From the NCBI RefSeq assembly GCF_019703515.2, contig NC_059393.1, positions 16,984,501 through 17,048,500 of the forward strand: a stretch of 64,000 nt of DNA, read 5' to 3'. The notes beneath the pieces were generated by a model. It saw nothing but the letters and a program-made list of their open reading frames with translations. It was not told where the DNA came from and ran no database searches. Shown here in pieces: positions 11,931 through 24,671 of the stretch (position 1 is the first letter of the stretch; every line of letters begins with the position of its first letter). The DNA is from Myxocyprinus asiaticus. Lineage: Eukaryota; Chordata; Actinopteri; Cypriniformes; Catostomidae. The translations under genes were made by a program, and so were the position numbers.

Positions 11931-12463
11931 ATCTCAAATGTATAGGGTGCATTCAGGTTTATTTTGCCAATTGTTGACAGTCCATTTTTTCAATGTCAAA
12001 AACTGACTGAATTGACATAAATTCACCCTATATGCTTTAATACATTCTGTTTGTTCAATATTTCTAAGATGATGTTGAGAAACATTACATATCCAATTAA
12101 TTTCAATGTCTGGCCCAAACTGGCCCAATTTACCTGATTTCACCTTATTTTATATTATACAATTGGTATCTGTGTCTGCATCAGCCGTTGAAAAACCCAT
12201 TTGGGTCAACCATTATTAAACACCTATGTTGCCAACATCAGAGCCACCATGTTGATGTACATGAACTTGTGTTTGTTTTGCAGTCATTTAAAATGTTAAC
12301 GCCACTGGAATGCCTGTGCAGTGTGTAAACTTAATCTTCACACACATGCCCACATGTATGCACATGCACACACACATACTGTATATCTCCAGTGACAAAT
12401 GCTGCCAGTGCTGCCACCTATCCCAACAAACATGAGCTCTCAGTTACTGCTGTAAACTGAGCT

Positions 12464-12466
<3 letters not shown>

Positions 12467-12499
<33 letters not shown>
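12467..12499. repeat. (AC)n microsatellite
   Basis: An uninterrupted AC dinucleotide run. Confidence 0.97.
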
Positions 12500-12501
<2 letters not shown>

Positions 12502-12765
12502 GATGACTATGCTCATATAGAAAACACTGAAGACTAGAGAGAACAGAGAGAGAAAGAGATTTTGTGCGTTTGTAATATGTCCTGAGGCCTGCAGCAGCCT
12601 CTCATCGATTTATTGACTGTGTCGCAGGCCGCAAGACACACATCTCCCAGTAGAATGGAGGCAGGTGTTTGTCAGGCCGGCTGGGAGGAGAGCAGGGGGT
12701 GGGAGGGTGGTTTGTTATTATTTATTGTTTGTATTTATTTATTACTCCTCCCCCCTACCTCCTCG

Positions 12766-12794
<29 letters not shown>
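12766..12794. repeat. (TC)n microsatellite
   Basis: An uninterrupted CT run within a longer pyrimidine-rich stretch. Confidence 0.95.
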
Positions 12795-12797
<3 letters not shown>

Positions 12798-12949
12798 CTT
12801 CTTTCTAGCACATTCTCTCTCCCTCTTTTCTCTGTCAGGAAGTGGCAAGGATCTGTACTTCTATCCATCTACATTTAAGACTGATCTGCCACTCATCTGT
12901 ACCTATTCTCCTTGCCCATTTAAATGAGGGGGTTGTTACAGTTTTGAAA

Positions 12950-12952
<3 letters not shown>

Positions 12953-13018
<66 letters not shown>
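12953..13018. repeat. (TA)n microsatellite
   Basis: A nearly perfect TA run of about 65 bases. Confidence 0.97.
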
Positions 13019-13021
<3 letters not shown>

Positions 13022-14639
13022 GTTTTTAATTTCTGTTAGCCGGTGCTTGGGGCAAATATGGCACCAAAAGTGAAAAAATGCCCCAGATATTTTAACTAAG
13101 GGGGCAAAAAAGGTCCCAGTAGTGAATTCCTATTTTTATTTTTTTGTTTTTATCTGGTATCGAACATTTGATATATTCCATAATATTTTATTTTAGATTT
13201 AGTCTCTGTTGTGACAATTTCAAGTAACTGATTTAATTGAAGTATTTTACATAAATGGTCAACATGCTGAGTGTTATTTGACAATATATCCCAGGGGAAA
13301 GATAGATTGCCCCTTTTCTTTTTAATAATAAACTAAAATTTCCATTGAAAATATGAAAACTAAAGTCATTTTCACTTTCATTCATACTGTAGGATACATT
13401 GTAGTTATAGTTTTTAATTTTTTATTTTTGTTAACACAGGTTTCCTCACAGCTGTTTTTTACATCGTGCTTTTCTTTAAACATGATAATATTGTTTGAAT
13501 TACAATGTGAAGTTAACTCGTACAAAACCTTTTCTTTATGTTCTTTATCTAGCTTATGGGTTTGTTAATACGCTTATAAGTTTGAAGGTGTTTTTTCATT
13601 GCATTGTGTATGTTGAGAGTTGATACTGAAGCCGCCCCATTTTTAACATTGTAAAACCATGCAAGCAAACAAATGAACACCCCTCAGACCTGAATTGTTG
13701 CTGGTAGGTGCTTGGACAGAGAATTGCATTGCACTCTTCTGGAGCTAGCTAAATTCCTCATCTTGTGAGCAGCGTGCCGAACTATTGTTCTACTTTTCAA
13801 CATCCTATCACCAAAAAATAGCAAATTCTGAATAATGAAACGTCTACCGAGTGCCATCACCCACTGTGTCAGTGAACTCTGAGAGGCTCTGTCTAGCCAG
13901 ACAGTGATTTGACTGAGAGTTTATATTGCAGCACTCTTTGAGTCACAGGCTGGCCATATTGACAAGTCTGTGACCCCACGGCAGGATTCAGTCGCACCAT
14001 TTCATTGGTCTAGTAAGCTGGTGCAGACCATCCCGGGGCGGGGAGGACAAAAGTTACCCACGGTGGCCGACGTGTTTCGGGGGTTGTAGTATAAAGGAGA
14101 GCGAAATTGACGGGCAGACAAGAATGATGTGACCCTAACTGTAAACATTCCTAGAAGGCTGGCTATGGTAACCAGGCAGAGAGCGAGAGACGGGACAGTA
14201 GGGAGGGATGATGGAGGGGTCTTTAATGGGAGGAGGAGAAGGGAATAAAAGAGAAGGGTGGTGGGAGGGTGGCAGCGCCCTCAGGGGTTGGCTGCCATGG
14301 GAGCTGTTGGCGATTGCCCTCGGAGATGGAGAGGTTGGCAACACATGCAGGGATATAGGGATGGTGCCCTGTGAAGGGTTGGTTCTCACACACAAACATA
14401 CACACATCGGCACATGATTGGTAAGACCCACAATCTGTATGTGTTTTGCCAGTGTTTTCTGCACCGCTAGCATTGGCTGAATCTTCATCTATGGCAAATA
14501 ATTAATATTAAAATAAATTAATATAATTTATTAAATGAAATATAATTTCTAATAAATATAATTATACTGAAAAAATAATTTTTACATTAAAATATGAATG
14601 GCATTTATTATTATATTTATTTATAATATATTTGTTGTG
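13019..14639 (+). other. nfia intron, mostly unique sequence
   Basis: No coding exon or delimitable element is seen. A GC-richer, non-repetitive part lies at about 13850-14400. It produces several overlapping shadow ORFs without any recognised domain. Confidence 0.45.
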
Positions 14640-15337
14640 GATCTGTAGATTAATTCTCTGTTGACCTCTCTCATCAACAAGGGGTTTCTGTCCACAGAAC
14701 TGACGCTCACTGGATGTTTTTTGTTTTTGGCACCATTCTGAGTAAATTCTAGAGACTGTTGTGCGTGAAAATCCCAGGAGATCAGCAGTTACAGAAATAC
14801 TCAAACCAGCCCATCTGGCACCAACAATCATGCCATGGTCCAAATCACTGAGATCAAATTTTTTCCCCATTCTGATGGTTGATGTGAACATTAACTGAAG
14901 CTCCTGACCCGTATTTGCATGATTTTATGCACTGCAATGCTGACACACGATTGGCTGAGTAGATAATCGCATGGATGATTGTTGGTGCCAGATGGGCTGG
15001 TTTGAGTATTTCTGTAACTGCTGATCTCCTGGGATTTTCACACACAACAGTCTCTAGAATTTACTCAGAATGGTGCCAAAAACAAAAAACATCCAGTGAG
15101 CGGCAGTTCTGTGGATGGAAATGCCTTGTTGATGAGAGAGGTCAACAGAGAATGGCCAAACTGGTTTGAACCGACAAAGTCTTTGGTAATTCAGATAACC
15201 GCTCTGTACAATTGTGGTGAGAAGAATATAATCTCAGAATGCTATTCTGAGATGTGGGTTGGCGCTGTTTTGGCAGCACGAGGGGGACCTACACAATATT
15301 AGGCAGGTGGTTTTAATGTTGTGGCTGATCGGTGTAT
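14640..15337. mobile_element. palindromic Tc1/mariner derivative with two opposed transposase N-terminal remnants
   Basis: Two inverted arms carry the same sequence. The left arm (14640-14895) is read on the - strand and the right arm (14960-15337) on the + strand. Both encode a helix-turn-helix stretch including MIVGARWAGLSISVTADLLG and TTVSRIYSEWCQKQKTSSER, the N-terminal DNA-binding part of Tc1-like transposases. No DDE catalytic domain is present. The right arm ends in the Tc1-type terminus GGCTGATCGGTGTA beside TA. The left arm is truncated inside the HTH region and lacks its terminal repeat. The element is non-autonomous and inactive. Confidence 0.75.
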
Positions 15338-16766
15338 ATATACTGTATATATTGAGTAATCATTAACAAAATTCTATTTTAAAACCTTAGATATTTTTAT
15401 TCATTTAATTTTAAGATTACAAAATTAAATTTGGTGGAAATTTGTAATGAAATTGAAATGCGTAAATCTTAAAAATAGGTTAAGAATTAAGAATTGTTTA
15501 TTCCAAAAATGTATACTAATTTATCTTAATCATTACTTAACTATTCAATTATTGTTATTAAATTAATTACATATTAAAGTTAAATAAAATAAAAAATAAA
15601 GATTATTCATATTAATTATAATTTAACCTAATTGAGTATCGCAGTATTTTCCATAGTGCTGTTGTCTGTGTTTTATACAAGCTATAAGCCACTTATGTCT
15701 ATGCATTACAGTGATTTTACTATAGGTAAGGGGTCTTTGTAATGCTGCTTTATCGGCTGTGCGCAAAAATTAACATACAGCGGAACCAGTGTTGTCTGAT
15801 TTGCGAACAAATGACACGAATGAGCTTCTTCTTTTTCTGATTCGGTCATAAAGACTCACTTGGGGCTCCCACGCAAATTAAAATTCTGTAGCAAACGCTG
15901 CACTTTGCTAATCAAATAAACACACACAAGTTGACCAGTCACACTGTATGATGGCATTTTGGAGACAAGACAAACCAGAAAATTTTCAATTCAATCAAAT
16001 AAATTCCGATCAGCGAAAAACTGCAAACACCAGCTCGCACAGGCCCGTAATCTGTGTTTAATTGTGCCGCCAGCAGGGACTGCAGCCTGACCCCCTTCCC
16101 AAAGCGATGCTGATAAAGCAATGATTCATAAACTGGTTTTTTAGTCTGAACAATCTGGGAGGAGCTGAATGTGTGATGGGCAGTGCAGATAGGCACCGCA
16201 GTGACTCACACACACATAGAGGCAGTAAATCGGCCCCATGGAGACTGGGATGAGAACTCCGGCACCCTTGGCTTTTATTCCTTTCCTATAAATGTTAGTA
16301 TACAGAAGAGATAACATCAATAATTGACTCATGTCCTCCATGTCAATTTGCCATTGTTAAGCATCTACAGAGAAAGTCCCCACAAAACAGGTCAAAAATT
16401 ATTACTCAAATTCGTAATACATTTTTATTTGAGAGACAAAGAATTCTGAAAAGGTTGCAGGAAAATGTTTAATTGTAGTGCCTCCTTAAAGACCCTATGA
16501 AATCTTTTTACGAGTGCAGTTTTTTCCCCCTGTGTTGACAAACGTATAGATTGATTGGACAAATTAAAGGGCTCATCCCTTTTTTTAAATAGCAACCTGG
16601 TCTCAAAATCACATTACAATACCTAAATTTTTGCTAAATACATTTTATTACATTGCATTCTCATTCATTTATTTATTTTGGCATTTATACATTTCATGAC
16701 AGTTCAGTCAACCCTGCTATATCTTTAATAGTTGCCGAAAAGGAATAGGCTGAAGCAAAAGCTTAT
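15338..16766 (+). other. AT-rich nfia intron
   Basis: No exon or delimitable mobile element is recognised; 15350-15640 is very AT-rich. ORFs here are chance frames. Confidence 0.45.
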
Positions 16767-17122
16767 TAAGGTGGTCGCACAACGGACAAGAAGCACGGCA
16801 TTGCGGCTAGGACACGGCACAGGTATCAAACACAGGGCACGTCAATGCGGTTCAGGTGGCAGACAGTTCACACAAAAGTTACCAACACTAGAGTAAATAA
16901 TCAATGTCCTTTGATAATGATTTGGTCGAATTTAATGGAAAATATGCGATTTTGTGCTCCGTGGCATGGCAGAAATTTGAGCAGTCTCCGGAGTCGTAGC
17001 TGGGCGCCGACAAACGGCAATCGGTGGCGGTGGTGTGTGTACCTTCATTGAAAACAGTTGTTTCTAATTTTAGAACGCACCATGTCGTCTGCCAGACACA
17101 TCTGGTGTGTGACCCCCCTTAA
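16767..17122. mobile_element. MITE with GGTGGTCGCACA-type inverted ends
   Basis: The left end ATTAAGGTGGTCGCACA and the right end TGTGTGACCCCCCTTAAT are inverted copies with two mismatches, enclosing about 330 bases without coding potential. Confidence 0.55.
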
Positions 17123-17514
17123 TGCCTACCCTTTTTACCTCTCTATTTAGATATTCTCAATATTTCCATCAACAATCCATTTTCGCAACTTGTAAAAAAA
17201 AAAAAAAAGCAAAGAAAACAGAAGAGAGATGTTTTAAGAAGATAATTATTTTTACATGGATTTTTGGGGTATTTCAGTAGTTTCCTGGTGAAACAAACAC
17301 TAGAGGTGCTACAACAACGACTTTTGTTCCCTTTTTACACCAATCACGAGTAAAACAGCAGATTAGCAGTTCATAAACACTTTTCCCCTGTTCCTCACAC
17401 AATGCTTTCTTATGACATCTAAACACTTTTACAATAGGGCTTGACTTGTAAGGCATTTTAAATTTGCATTACGTGACCAACTACATTTACAAGCTTGTTC
17501 CGAGTGTGATTAAA

Positions 17515-17600
17515 TTGTGCAGACGCTCAACTGATAGAGCATTGCATTTGCAATGCAAAGGACCGGGGTACAAGTCCTGAAGAGCATGCAAGTCGACATA
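17515..17600 (+). repeat. tRNA-like (SINE-type) fragment
   Basis: CTCAACTGATAGAGCATTGC resembles a tRNA box A region, and GGTACAAGTCC, 40 bases later, a degenerate box B (GGTTCGANTCC). The cloverleaf is incomplete (no matching acceptor stem), so this is a degenerate tRNA-derived repeat rather than a functional tRNA gene. Confidence 0.45.
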
Positions 17601-20600
17601 TGAGCTGAAACATCACAAAAAGACATGGTTGCTTCAGTAATTGCGTTTTTCATCTCACATTTGCTTTTTATGACTCTTATCGGTTAGGTTTAGGATTTTG
17701 GGTGGGGAGGTAGGTTTTGTTGATTTAAAAATCGATACAGCATTAACCTTCAAAACCTCATTTGTTTGGTAGAAAATGTAACTCGCTTTTAGCACCACAC
17801 AGTGGACATTTCACCTTGGAATTACTGTGATGCGTGTAAGGAATTACATTTTGCAAAAAATGTCTCCATTTGCTTCTTGCTTGTCTTTGCAGTTTGTATA
17901 AGTGGAAGGGACATTCTCATTTTAGGGAGCCTTTTGTTGGACATCAGTATGTGTAGTGCAGGTTGAGTCATCTATATTTTTGGTCCATTTTGTTGAAAGA
18001 AAAACACTGAATTTTAAATGCACATATCTGCTAATTTTTTATTTTGTCCACTTTTAGGAGTACACTAAAATATAGATGGTTTCCAAGCTAGTACACATGG
18101 ACTCAGAGCCACAAAACATCAATTTTGATTCTTCAGTAGTGTTGTTTAAAAGTCTGCTAATTTAAAATGGAGTTGTTTGGTTTGCTATGATCAGCACCTT
18201 GTCTAGCCCCAAGTCGATGTGCAATCAAAGCTGTTGCAGCTCCATTATTGCATGAGATAGGACATGCACTTCCTCTCAAATCCAGAAGGGGGCAGAACAC
18301 CAGACGGTGTGAAACAAATTAATTACCCATGATTGATTTCAGCTCTATGCTCCGTGTCACACCCCAGAAAATCACTGGCTCCTGTTTCTGTCTAAGCGCA
18401 TACACACTTCCACAAATCTGGGCAATATCTCAGTCTGGGAGAAGGAGAGGGAGAAAAACAGACTGCCTTTCTTCCTCTACGCACACCTGTGAACATTACC
18501 GCACTGCCACTCTCTGTTCTACCTCTAATAATAAACATGAATGTTTATAACCCCTGTAGGTGTGAGCTGTTTGTTTGGGGTCCTTTAATGGACTACGGAG
18601 CTTTTTTTTCCATAGCGTCTGATGGCAAAATGTAAATAAATAATGTAGTAAATGTCTGGAGGGTCCCGCAGGGAGCTGTAATACGTGTGGGGGGGGGGTT
18701 GGTTTGGTTTTGAGATGGCTTTTATAAGCACTGCTCTCTAGGCCCGGGCTGGTTTGCATTACATGAGGCTGAATTCCTCCGAGATGACACTCATCCTCGG
18801 GCACTTTAGTGCTGCCGCTGACTCAGCAGTCCTCCGTCCTGATGAGATTACTTCTGCCATTGACAGAGAGTTAAAGGACCAGCAGAAGATTCCCAGCCCC
18901 TTTTTCTATCACTCTCTCTCTCTAGTTTGTACACTACAATCTATGGTCGACACAAAATTTCAGTTGGTGAAACCAGTACCAGTGAAATGTCACGATTTTC
19001 GTACTACTGTACCGATACTGTTATTTTTGGTATTTTAATACCAACTTGATACCAAAATACATATACAGATACTTTTGGCATCTGTTTTCATCTCTTAGTC
19101 ATTTCCTTAGTCTCCTCTACCCAACTTTCTTGTCTTGTCCCTTTCAATCGCTCCAACTTGTCGATTACCCTTACTTTCTCCCTTTACTAACTGTTACCGG
19201 TGCATTTAATTTTCTTTGTCCTTCCATTTTCTCTCTCTGAAAGTATATTTTTCAGTGTCTTTCATTCTTTACACTGTACTGCTATATCTGATGTGCTGCA
19301 ATCTGTGTTTGGAGTGTGATTCCCTCCCCTCCACCCCTCTCTTTTTGCTACATTAAAACGGCTTTCACCTTGAAGGCTTTCAAACGGGACACTAAGGCTA
19401 TTGATGGGTAGAGTACAGCTATCTATCCATCACTTGCAACTGCTGACGTACGTCCTTTAAAAGGAAACGCACAAGTATTGGGAAGGTGGGTTCATAATGC
19501 GTTCATTCGAATGGTTTGTTTCAATGAACTGGTTTAAAATACTATGCATTTGAGTCATCACTCAACAGTTTTTGTAGAAGTCCAGCATCTGGAAGTTTTT
19601 CTATAAAGCCTGAAATACCATTGTTTATCACTACATTTTATTTAGCTTGATTGTATGAAATGTTGAGATATGTTTCCAACTTGGTACATCATTTGACATT
19701 TTACTCCCAAACAAAGTTCTACATTTTATTTACAAACATTTTGCATATCCGTTCGAATAAATCAATAAAACCGATTTAAAAGAACAATTCAGAGATTCAG
19801 GGAATCATCACTCAGTAATGTTTCTAGAAGTCCCTGTCCAGTATATTACATGTTCTGTTTTGTAGTGAAATAAATAACAAATTAGTCATTAGAATACTTG
19901 TGTTATCACTGTATGATATCAAGATATCCAAACTGATCTCACTATGAATTCGGCAACAGTAGGTCGAAAGTTCTGCTGCTGAAATTGGTTTGTGCTTACC
20001 GACATTTGAAACTACTGAACCTAGTGGCCGAAGCTGGAAGTGTTGTTGAGGTGAAATGTGTGAAATATCCACAGAATGGTGCCAAAAGTGAGTTGTATTT
20101 TTAGTTGTAAATTACATAAAACAGTCAAAAAGTATGTATATTTTACTAACCCAAACCCCAACCGTAAACCTAACTGTTTGAAAATGCAACCTCTGAACCA
20201 CACTTACCATTACTTAGGTGAACGCAATTACTAGTTGGTTTCCACAGGACCGAAAACCTGCCTCGTTTCAAAAGAACGATTCATTAGCGAAACTTGCATC
20301 ACTAAACCGATATGTAAGTATTATAACCAAGCATTATAACCCTTTCCTTCTCTGCTTCACATGGTGAGCGCTAAACACATGTCGTTCTAGTTGTAGGCAT
20401 GGAAATTACTTAATCCTGTGCATACCCTCCCTGCCAAAGTGAGCACATGTTGCACTCACATTTAAACCTTGTTTACTCTGCATGGGTGGCTCGAAACTCC
20501 GTCCAAACAGAATGTTTAGGAATAAGGAATGCTACATTTAGAGAACGCTTGGAGAAGATGTTTGTGTGGTCAGCACGAGATTGTTTGAACAGACCAAGGT

Positions 20601-20929
20601 ATCGTCAATCCTGCTGTCTCTCACACAAAGTTCAGGGATGATTGCGGATCAGCTCGCATGCAGCCCGCGGGACATCTGGCTCACCCTCACACCAGCGGGA
20701 TTTGTTTTTGTGCTTAATCTTGCTCGTTTGCAATCTCTCTGTCTCTCCTTTGGTTTTTCACTCCCAATCTCTCACTCTTCTTGGGCCTGCAGCGCAATTC
20801 AATCCCATGAGAGATAAAGAGAGTTTGAGAGCAAAGAGAGGTTCGGTCCCATAATCCCTCCCTTCCTACACACCCTGCAGCTGCACACTGAGGCCCTGAC
20901 CCCTCGTCTGCTTACCCTCCCTCGTGCAG
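17601..20929 (+). other. nfia intron, mixed unique and low-complexity sequence
   Basis: No exon is confidently recognised. A non-repetitive GC-richer block lies at 18660-18900. Motif-poor AT-rich DNA and short repeat traces such as AACCCAAACCCCAACCG (20150) make up the rest. Confidence 0.4.
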
Positions 20930-21001
20930 AGCTCCACGATGGAGACCAACTCCACTGTGAGACCCAAAGAACTAGCCGACCCAACTTACATAAGGTTAAA
21001 G
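20930..21001 (+). CDS. possible cryptic in-frame nfia exon (72 bp)
   Basis: A strong pyrimidine-rich acceptor (CTTACCCTCCCTCGTGCAG) is followed by 24 sense codons and then the donor AAG|GTAGAG. Read in phase 0, as required after the 10731-10822 exon, it encodes SSTMETNSTVRPKELADPTY followed by IRLK, with no stop, and its length is a multiple of three, so it could be included before WYLG without a frameshift. It starts with Ser, the residue that mammalian NFIA has in this position. I do not recognise the peptide from any NFI isoform. It lies 116 bases upstream of a large hAT-like insertion. It may be a chance splice-site pair. Confidence 0.22.
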
Positions 21002-21679
21002 GTAGAGATAATCCATTATTTTATTTCATGGCCAATACAATTTTTACATTACTTTTATTTTTTTGTGCTGATAACTGAAATACAGATAACTTATATGCAG
21101 AACAGTTCCGGATTCACAAAATATTAGAGTTGAGATACACGAGTTTGGACTCGGACTTGAGTCCGAGTCATGAGTCCAATTTTAATGGACTTGGACATGT
21201 CACGGACTCAGATGCATTTTTACTCGGACTTGACTCGGACTCTGGATTTTTTTCAGAGTCTAGCTAAGTCCGTGACATTTGTGATGCAATGAAATTGTTT
21301 TTATTTTTTAAATAACAAAATAGAAATTAAAGAACACATCTCTGTCTGCATGCAGCTCTATTAGCCCCTGAAGTCGTAGACACACATACACACGTGCACA
21401 GGCACACTCATCGGTCAACCAGTACACTTGAATGTTACTACAGAGACTACTGTATAACATCAACTACCGAGGTGGCTGGCACAACGAAAACATAAAGACA
21501 GGTATGTATCCAATGTAATAGAAACTAAACGAGGCAGTTTCACACGACATGGGACCTGACAACTGGTAAAATTGCGTGTGGCATTTGTGCAGCCAAGACA
21601 GTGCTTGCATGGTGGTTTCATTGTGGTTAAAAACTTAAAATCAAGAACTTAATTGAGTCAAGTCACCCACATCATGTCT

Positions 21680-21752
21680 CACAGGAGAGTTTGCTAAAAA
21701 CTTGGGAGTGATCTTTGACATGGCTCTAAATTTTAAAAAACAAATAAGTGCT
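21680..21752 (+). mobile_element. L2-type LINE ORF2 fragment, 5' piece
   Basis: The + strand encodes KNLGVIFDMALNFKKQIS, the characteristic block following the reverse-transcriptase core of L2/CR1-group LINEs. It breaks off at about 21752, where an L1-type sequence starts; the L2 reading resumes near 22776. Confidence 0.65.
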
Positions 21753-22775
21753 CCTTCATTTGGAATGGGAAACGTCCCAGATTACATTTCAGTAAGCTGC
21801 ATAGGCCAATTGATAAAGGTGGGCTAGGCCTACCCAAGATTTTGTTTTATTATTATGCTTTCTGTCTCTGACATTTGGCTCATTGGTCGCTTCCACCTGA
21901 GAGAGCCCCTCCCTGGTTTTGTATTGAACAGGAAGTTCTGGCCCCTATTTCGCCTTTGCAAAGCCTTTCTATCAAACTAATTGGAGAAGTTAAATTACAC
22001 CCCGTTATCTCGCATTTACACTCAGTTTAATTCGGACATTCATTTAAATGTTGCCTCGAGCTTATGGCTCAATCCCAAATTATGTATTAATAAGTCCCCT
22101 TTCTGCTGGCCAGAGTGGATTGTGAGGGAGGTTAATACACTCGGTGACCTATGTGAGAGCGGAGTGTTGAGATCCTTTGAAAATTTGGTTCAACATTTTG
22201 GGATTCCCAGATCTCAGTTCTTTAGATATTTACAGCTGCGCCACCTGCTCTGTACTAGTTTTGGGAATAGCATACACCCCCCTAAAGCGGCAGATACTCT
22301 GGGAGTGGTGATTACTGCTTTTGGAAAAGGTCATGAGGCATCAGTGTATTACTCCCTGCTAATTCAGTGTCTGGGGGATGGAGCTTCAACTTCTTTTAAG
22401 AGATTATGGGAGAAAGATTTAAACTTGGTATTGGAGGAGGGAGTGTGGGCTAAGATTCTAAAAATCATCAAGTCTGCATCTAGAGATGCAACGGTGCGCC
22501 TTACGCAATTCAAGAGTTTACATCGATTTTATTGGACCCCCTCTAGATTGTATAGGCTTGGTCTTAAAGACACACCCACCTGCTGGCAATACCAATCAGA
22601 GGATGGAGATATAACCCATGTCTTTTGGGGGGGTGTTAAGATCCAGGAGTTTTGGTTGAAGGTTCAGAGTCTTGTGTGTGATGTATTGGGCACTCGGCTT
22701 TCATTTTGCCCCGGACTCTGTATTTTGGGGCGATGGGCAGTCATCGACATTGAGAATAGACACATAAAGAGTTGG
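21753..22775 (+). pseudogene. L1-type LINE ORF2 C-terminal fragment (degraded)
   Basis: The translation contains WNGKRPRLHFSKLHRPIDKG and GLGLP, then HRFYWTPSRLYRLGLKDTP, the post-RT C-terminal domain of L1 ORF2 proteins. A premature TGA lies near 21875. The usual cysteine/histidine motif is damaged: CWQYQSEDGDITHVFWGG lacks the second and last Cys. An open frame of 284 codons (21981-22835) spans the end of this fragment and continues in frame into the L2 tail. It lacks endonuclease and RT catalytic regions and cannot be active. Confidence 0.75.
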
Positions 22776-23265
22776 ATCCTAACTGGAACAAGGAAGAGGG
22801 AAAGTATTTCACCTGTTCTAGCATCTCTTCACTAGTTACCAGTCCAATACAGGATTCATTTTAAGATTTTGTTATTGTTTTTAAAGCTATTAATTGTTTA
22901 GCCCCATCTTATCTCTCAGAATTCTCAGATCTTCTGATAAATGTCTCCTGCATACACCACGCTCCCGCTTGAAGTTTAAAGGGGATCGTGCCTTCTCCGT
23001 AGTCAGCCCTAGACTATGGAATAACATACCTCTGGACATTAGATCCGCTCCTACGCTTCACATTTTTAAATCACGTCTGAAGATGTATCTATATTCTTTG
23101 GCTTTTGTATGAATGTATATTGTATTGTTTATTGTTTTTAATGTCAATCTTGTTTTTTTATTTCCCTTTAATTCATTGTTTTATTTGCCCATGTACAGCA
23201 CTTTAGTATACACTTGTTGTTTTTAAATGTGCTCTATAAATAAACTGGCCTTGACCTTGACAGTT
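22776..23265 (+). pseudogene. L2-type LINE 3' end
   Basis: The translation resumes with LTGTRKRESISPVLASLH, then a LHWLPVQYRIHFKILLLVFK-type block and GDRAFSVVSPRLWNNIPLDI, the conserved C-terminus of fish L2/CR1-type ORF2. The 3' end carries AATAAA and short TTGACC repeats (GGCCTTGACCTTGAC), as usual for L2 tails. Stops and frameshifts interrupt the frame. Confidence 0.75.
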
Positions 23266-24671
23266 TACTAAAAACAAAAAAGTAGTATTAATATTGGATA
23301 TTAAGTCTTTTTAGGCGTATCTACACATGTAGGCTTCTGTAGTCTCTTGTGGTCCATGCAGTGTTGTCAGCTTGAACTGGTCCATAATAGCTTGATGAAT
23401 TAACTGTGTAAATTTTGTAATAGTCAGGGGGGATAAAGCATTATTGCTAAATCAGACAGCAACTCTAAACAGATAAACAGCACTTATTTATTATTGATTG
23501 ACTATTTTCAAAGCATTGAGAAGCTGCTTAAAATACATTCTTTTACAGCATTTGTCCACCATTCGCAACATTCAACCATGCACAATAAAATATTAGGATA
23601 TTTTGGGCAGTGAAATGTTTTGTTTATCATTTAATTATAGACTATAAAATAAATGTATTATTCGATGACAAAGTTTGTGTATGAAGCTAAACTTCATGTT
23701 ACGAGATGAATTTAGTTGGTTATGACATTTTTATTTTAAATGTTTATTTTATTTTTATTGTAAACCACCTGGTAACTTGTGCACGTCTTTTTTTAGCCTA
23801 TATATCTGACACTTTTGAAGGACAATTCTGTTACATTTATGACTCAAAATTATTATTCTCCATGTTTTTGCTGTTAAAGAAGAGCTCAATGAAATTTTCT
23901 TTGGTTGGTATTTAAAGATTTCAGACTGACTGCAGACCAACGTGGCTGCCGCTCAAGCAAATATCAATTTTTTTATTTATTTTTATCTTTTGCGGCAGCT
24001 GCTGTGAGATGCACACGGATGCATCAGGGATTTAGGTACACGAGCAGCACACAGAACTGCCTTGCATTGTGCGGTTTCCCGCAAATTAATTAGTCATGTC
24101 CGTGACGACATGGCCCTAATATTATCAGTGGGCTTTTCCAGTGTTTTTGGATGTAGCATTTGCAGTCAAATCGTGAGACGTAACTTCTCATCAAGTGCTA
24201 ATTTCTACTGTGTTGACTCATTTGTACGGTATGTATTTTCCCAAATCAGTCGGCAGATAGAGAAAAAAGATTCAGAAAGAAATCTCAGTATAGACTATTA
24301 TTTCTTTAGATAGGGATAATTTTAAATAAAACTAAATTAAATTGAATTGACAAATTGAAAATGAAGTAGAAATAAAAACTAAATTAAAATTTGAAACATA
24401 ATATCCTTGGTTGTAATGACTAATGCAGCTTTCACTTTCTTTAGTCTTCATTTAAGTGGAGGGGATTTCAAATAATTGAAATGTCAGCAGAACGCAATAA
24501 GAATTGTGTTGAAGGACAGTTTTGTCTTCATACACCTAAAGCATATACTGTCATTCTGAAACCACTTTGAAGTCTTTTCAGCAGGATACTAATCATAAAA
24601 TATATATATATGAAATGCAACAGATGTGTTTTAGTTACATTTATATTGACAAACTGTTTTTCTTAGTTATG

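Noticed and set aside
17515..17600. Functional tRNA gene
   Set aside because: Boxes A and B are degenerate and no acceptor stem can be paired; better explained as a tRNA-derived repeat.
20100..20220. Telomere-like AACCCAAACCCC motifs (also near 60180)
   Set aside because: Only one or two irregular units, and at 60180 they are inside a MITE; not an interstitial telomeric array.
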